Source: an uncultured Oscillospiraceae bacterium (lineage in GTDB: Bacteria; Bacillota; Clostridia; Oscillospirales; Oscillospiraceae). From it: a stretch of DNA of 5,591 nt. Position 1 is the first letter of the stretch, and each line of letters opens with the position of its first letter. Location: positions 1 through 5,591 of the forward strand of contig CAKUNB010000115.1 of assembly GCA_934668285.1 (NCBI GenBank), written 5' to 3'. Made by a program: the position numbers and the translations under genes. The notes beneath the pieces were generated by a model. It made no database searches. It saw only the letters and a list, made by a program, of their open reading frames with translations, and was not told the DNA's origin. Below are positions 5,164 to 5,591 of this stretch, one piece after another.

Positions 5164-5591
5164 ATGACAAAAATTGATATTTATTCCGGTTTTCTCGGCG
5201 CCGGCAAAACGACACTGATCAAAAAAATGATCCGCGAGGCCTACACCGGCGAGAAGCTCGTTCTGATCGAGAATGAGTTTGGTGAAATCGGCGTGGACGG
5301 CGGCTTTATGCAGGAGGCCGGTATTCAGGTCAACGAAATGAACTCCGGCTGCATCTGCTGCTCGCTCGTCGGCGATTTCGGCAAGGCGCTGACGCAGGTC
5401 ATTGCCGACTACCATCCCGACCGCATCCTGATCGAGCCGTCCGGCGTGGGCAAGCTCAGCGATGTCATCGCCGCCGTGCAGCGCGCCGCCAAGGACGAGG
5501 CCGAGCTGGGCAGCTTTGTCACCGTTGCGGACGCGACAAAGTGCAAGTTCTACCTGAAGAACTTCGGCGAATTCTACTGCAACCAGATCGA
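5164..5591 (+). CDS. G3E-family (COG0523, CobW-like) GTPase, N-terminal 142 residues (runs off the right edge)
   Basis: G3E GTPases of COG0523 are cytoplasmic metallochaperones that use GTP to deliver metals, often Zn2+ or cobalt, to target proteins. The visible part has the P-loop GFLGAGKTT (9-17), the ENEFGE switch segment (36-41), the diagnostic metal-binding CxCC motif GCICC (62-66) and the IEPSG motif (90-94). The strand TVADA (120-124) matches the usual VVDA. The guanine-specificity motif and the CobW C-terminal domain lie beyond the edge; full family members are about 300-400 residues. ATG 5164 has AAAGGAAG (5148-5155) 8 bases upstream and begins right at the first beta strand, so the start is secure. 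The gene is divergent from the LtaS-like gene and has a strong promoter. Which metal it serves cannot be told from this part. No function in cobalamin synthesis is implied, since no cob genes are nearby. Confidence 0.94.
   Translation, partial: MTKIDIYSGFLGAGKTTLIKKMIREAYTGEKLVLIENEFGEIGVDGGFMQEAGIQVNEMNSGCICCSLVGDFGKALTQVIADYHPDRILIEPSGVGKLSDVIAAVQRAAKDEAELGSFVTVADATKCKFYLKNFGEFYCNQI

Noticed and set aside
5104..5415. Minus-strand 103-residue frame opposite the G3E GTPase start
   Set aside because: It covers the GTPase promoter and the P-loop coding region antisense; the plus strand has clear GTPase motifs, a promoter and a ribosome site.

Overview
The window looks like chromosomal housekeeping DNA from a low-abundance-of-AT Firmicute, most likely a class Clostridia gut-type organism of the Oscillospiraceae/Ruminococcaceae sort. 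The reasons are GC-leaning coding DNA with short AT-rich gaps, Gram-positive style Shine-Dalgarno sites and sigma-A promoters, a Gram-positive lipoteichoic-acid-synthase-type sulfatase, a clostridial small membrane protein family, and a XerD-type recombinase closely resembling Bacillus XerD. The organism call is inference.

Layout. Five of the six genes are on the minus strand. From right to left: an LtaS-like phosphoglycerol transferase (2967-4979) closed by a textbook terminator (2922-2950); a small four-helix membrane protein of the DUF3792/TIGR04086 type (2472-2870); a roughly 340-base AT-rich gap (2130-2471) carrying a promoter and several short repeats; a small Cys-rich membrane protein that may be a divergent SpoIIM (1656-2129); a XerD-type tyrosine recombinase (750-1631) closed by a terminator (701-732); and the N-terminal half of a KtrB/TrkH potassium channel subunit (1-639), which runs off the left edge and has its own promoter directly after the recombinase terminator. 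On the plus strand at the right end, a G3E-family (COG0523, CobW-like) GTPase starts at 5164 and runs off the right edge. It is divergent from the LtaS-like gene, and the 184-base gap between them holds one good promoter for each direction.

How the genes fit together. There is no single pathway. The putative SpoIIM-like gene and the recombinase form a tight two-gene unit, reminiscent of the Bacillus neighbourhood where spoIIM and xerD lie close together. The other genes appear to be separate transcription units: envelope polymer synthesis (LtaS-like), potassium uptake (KtrB) and metal handling (G3E GTPase). I see no mobile element, CRISPR array, tRNA or rRNA. The least explained sequence is the 2130-2471 gap, where a motif resembling CACAAGATATGGTG recurs four times and an 11-base tandem repeat lies just upstream of a promoter.
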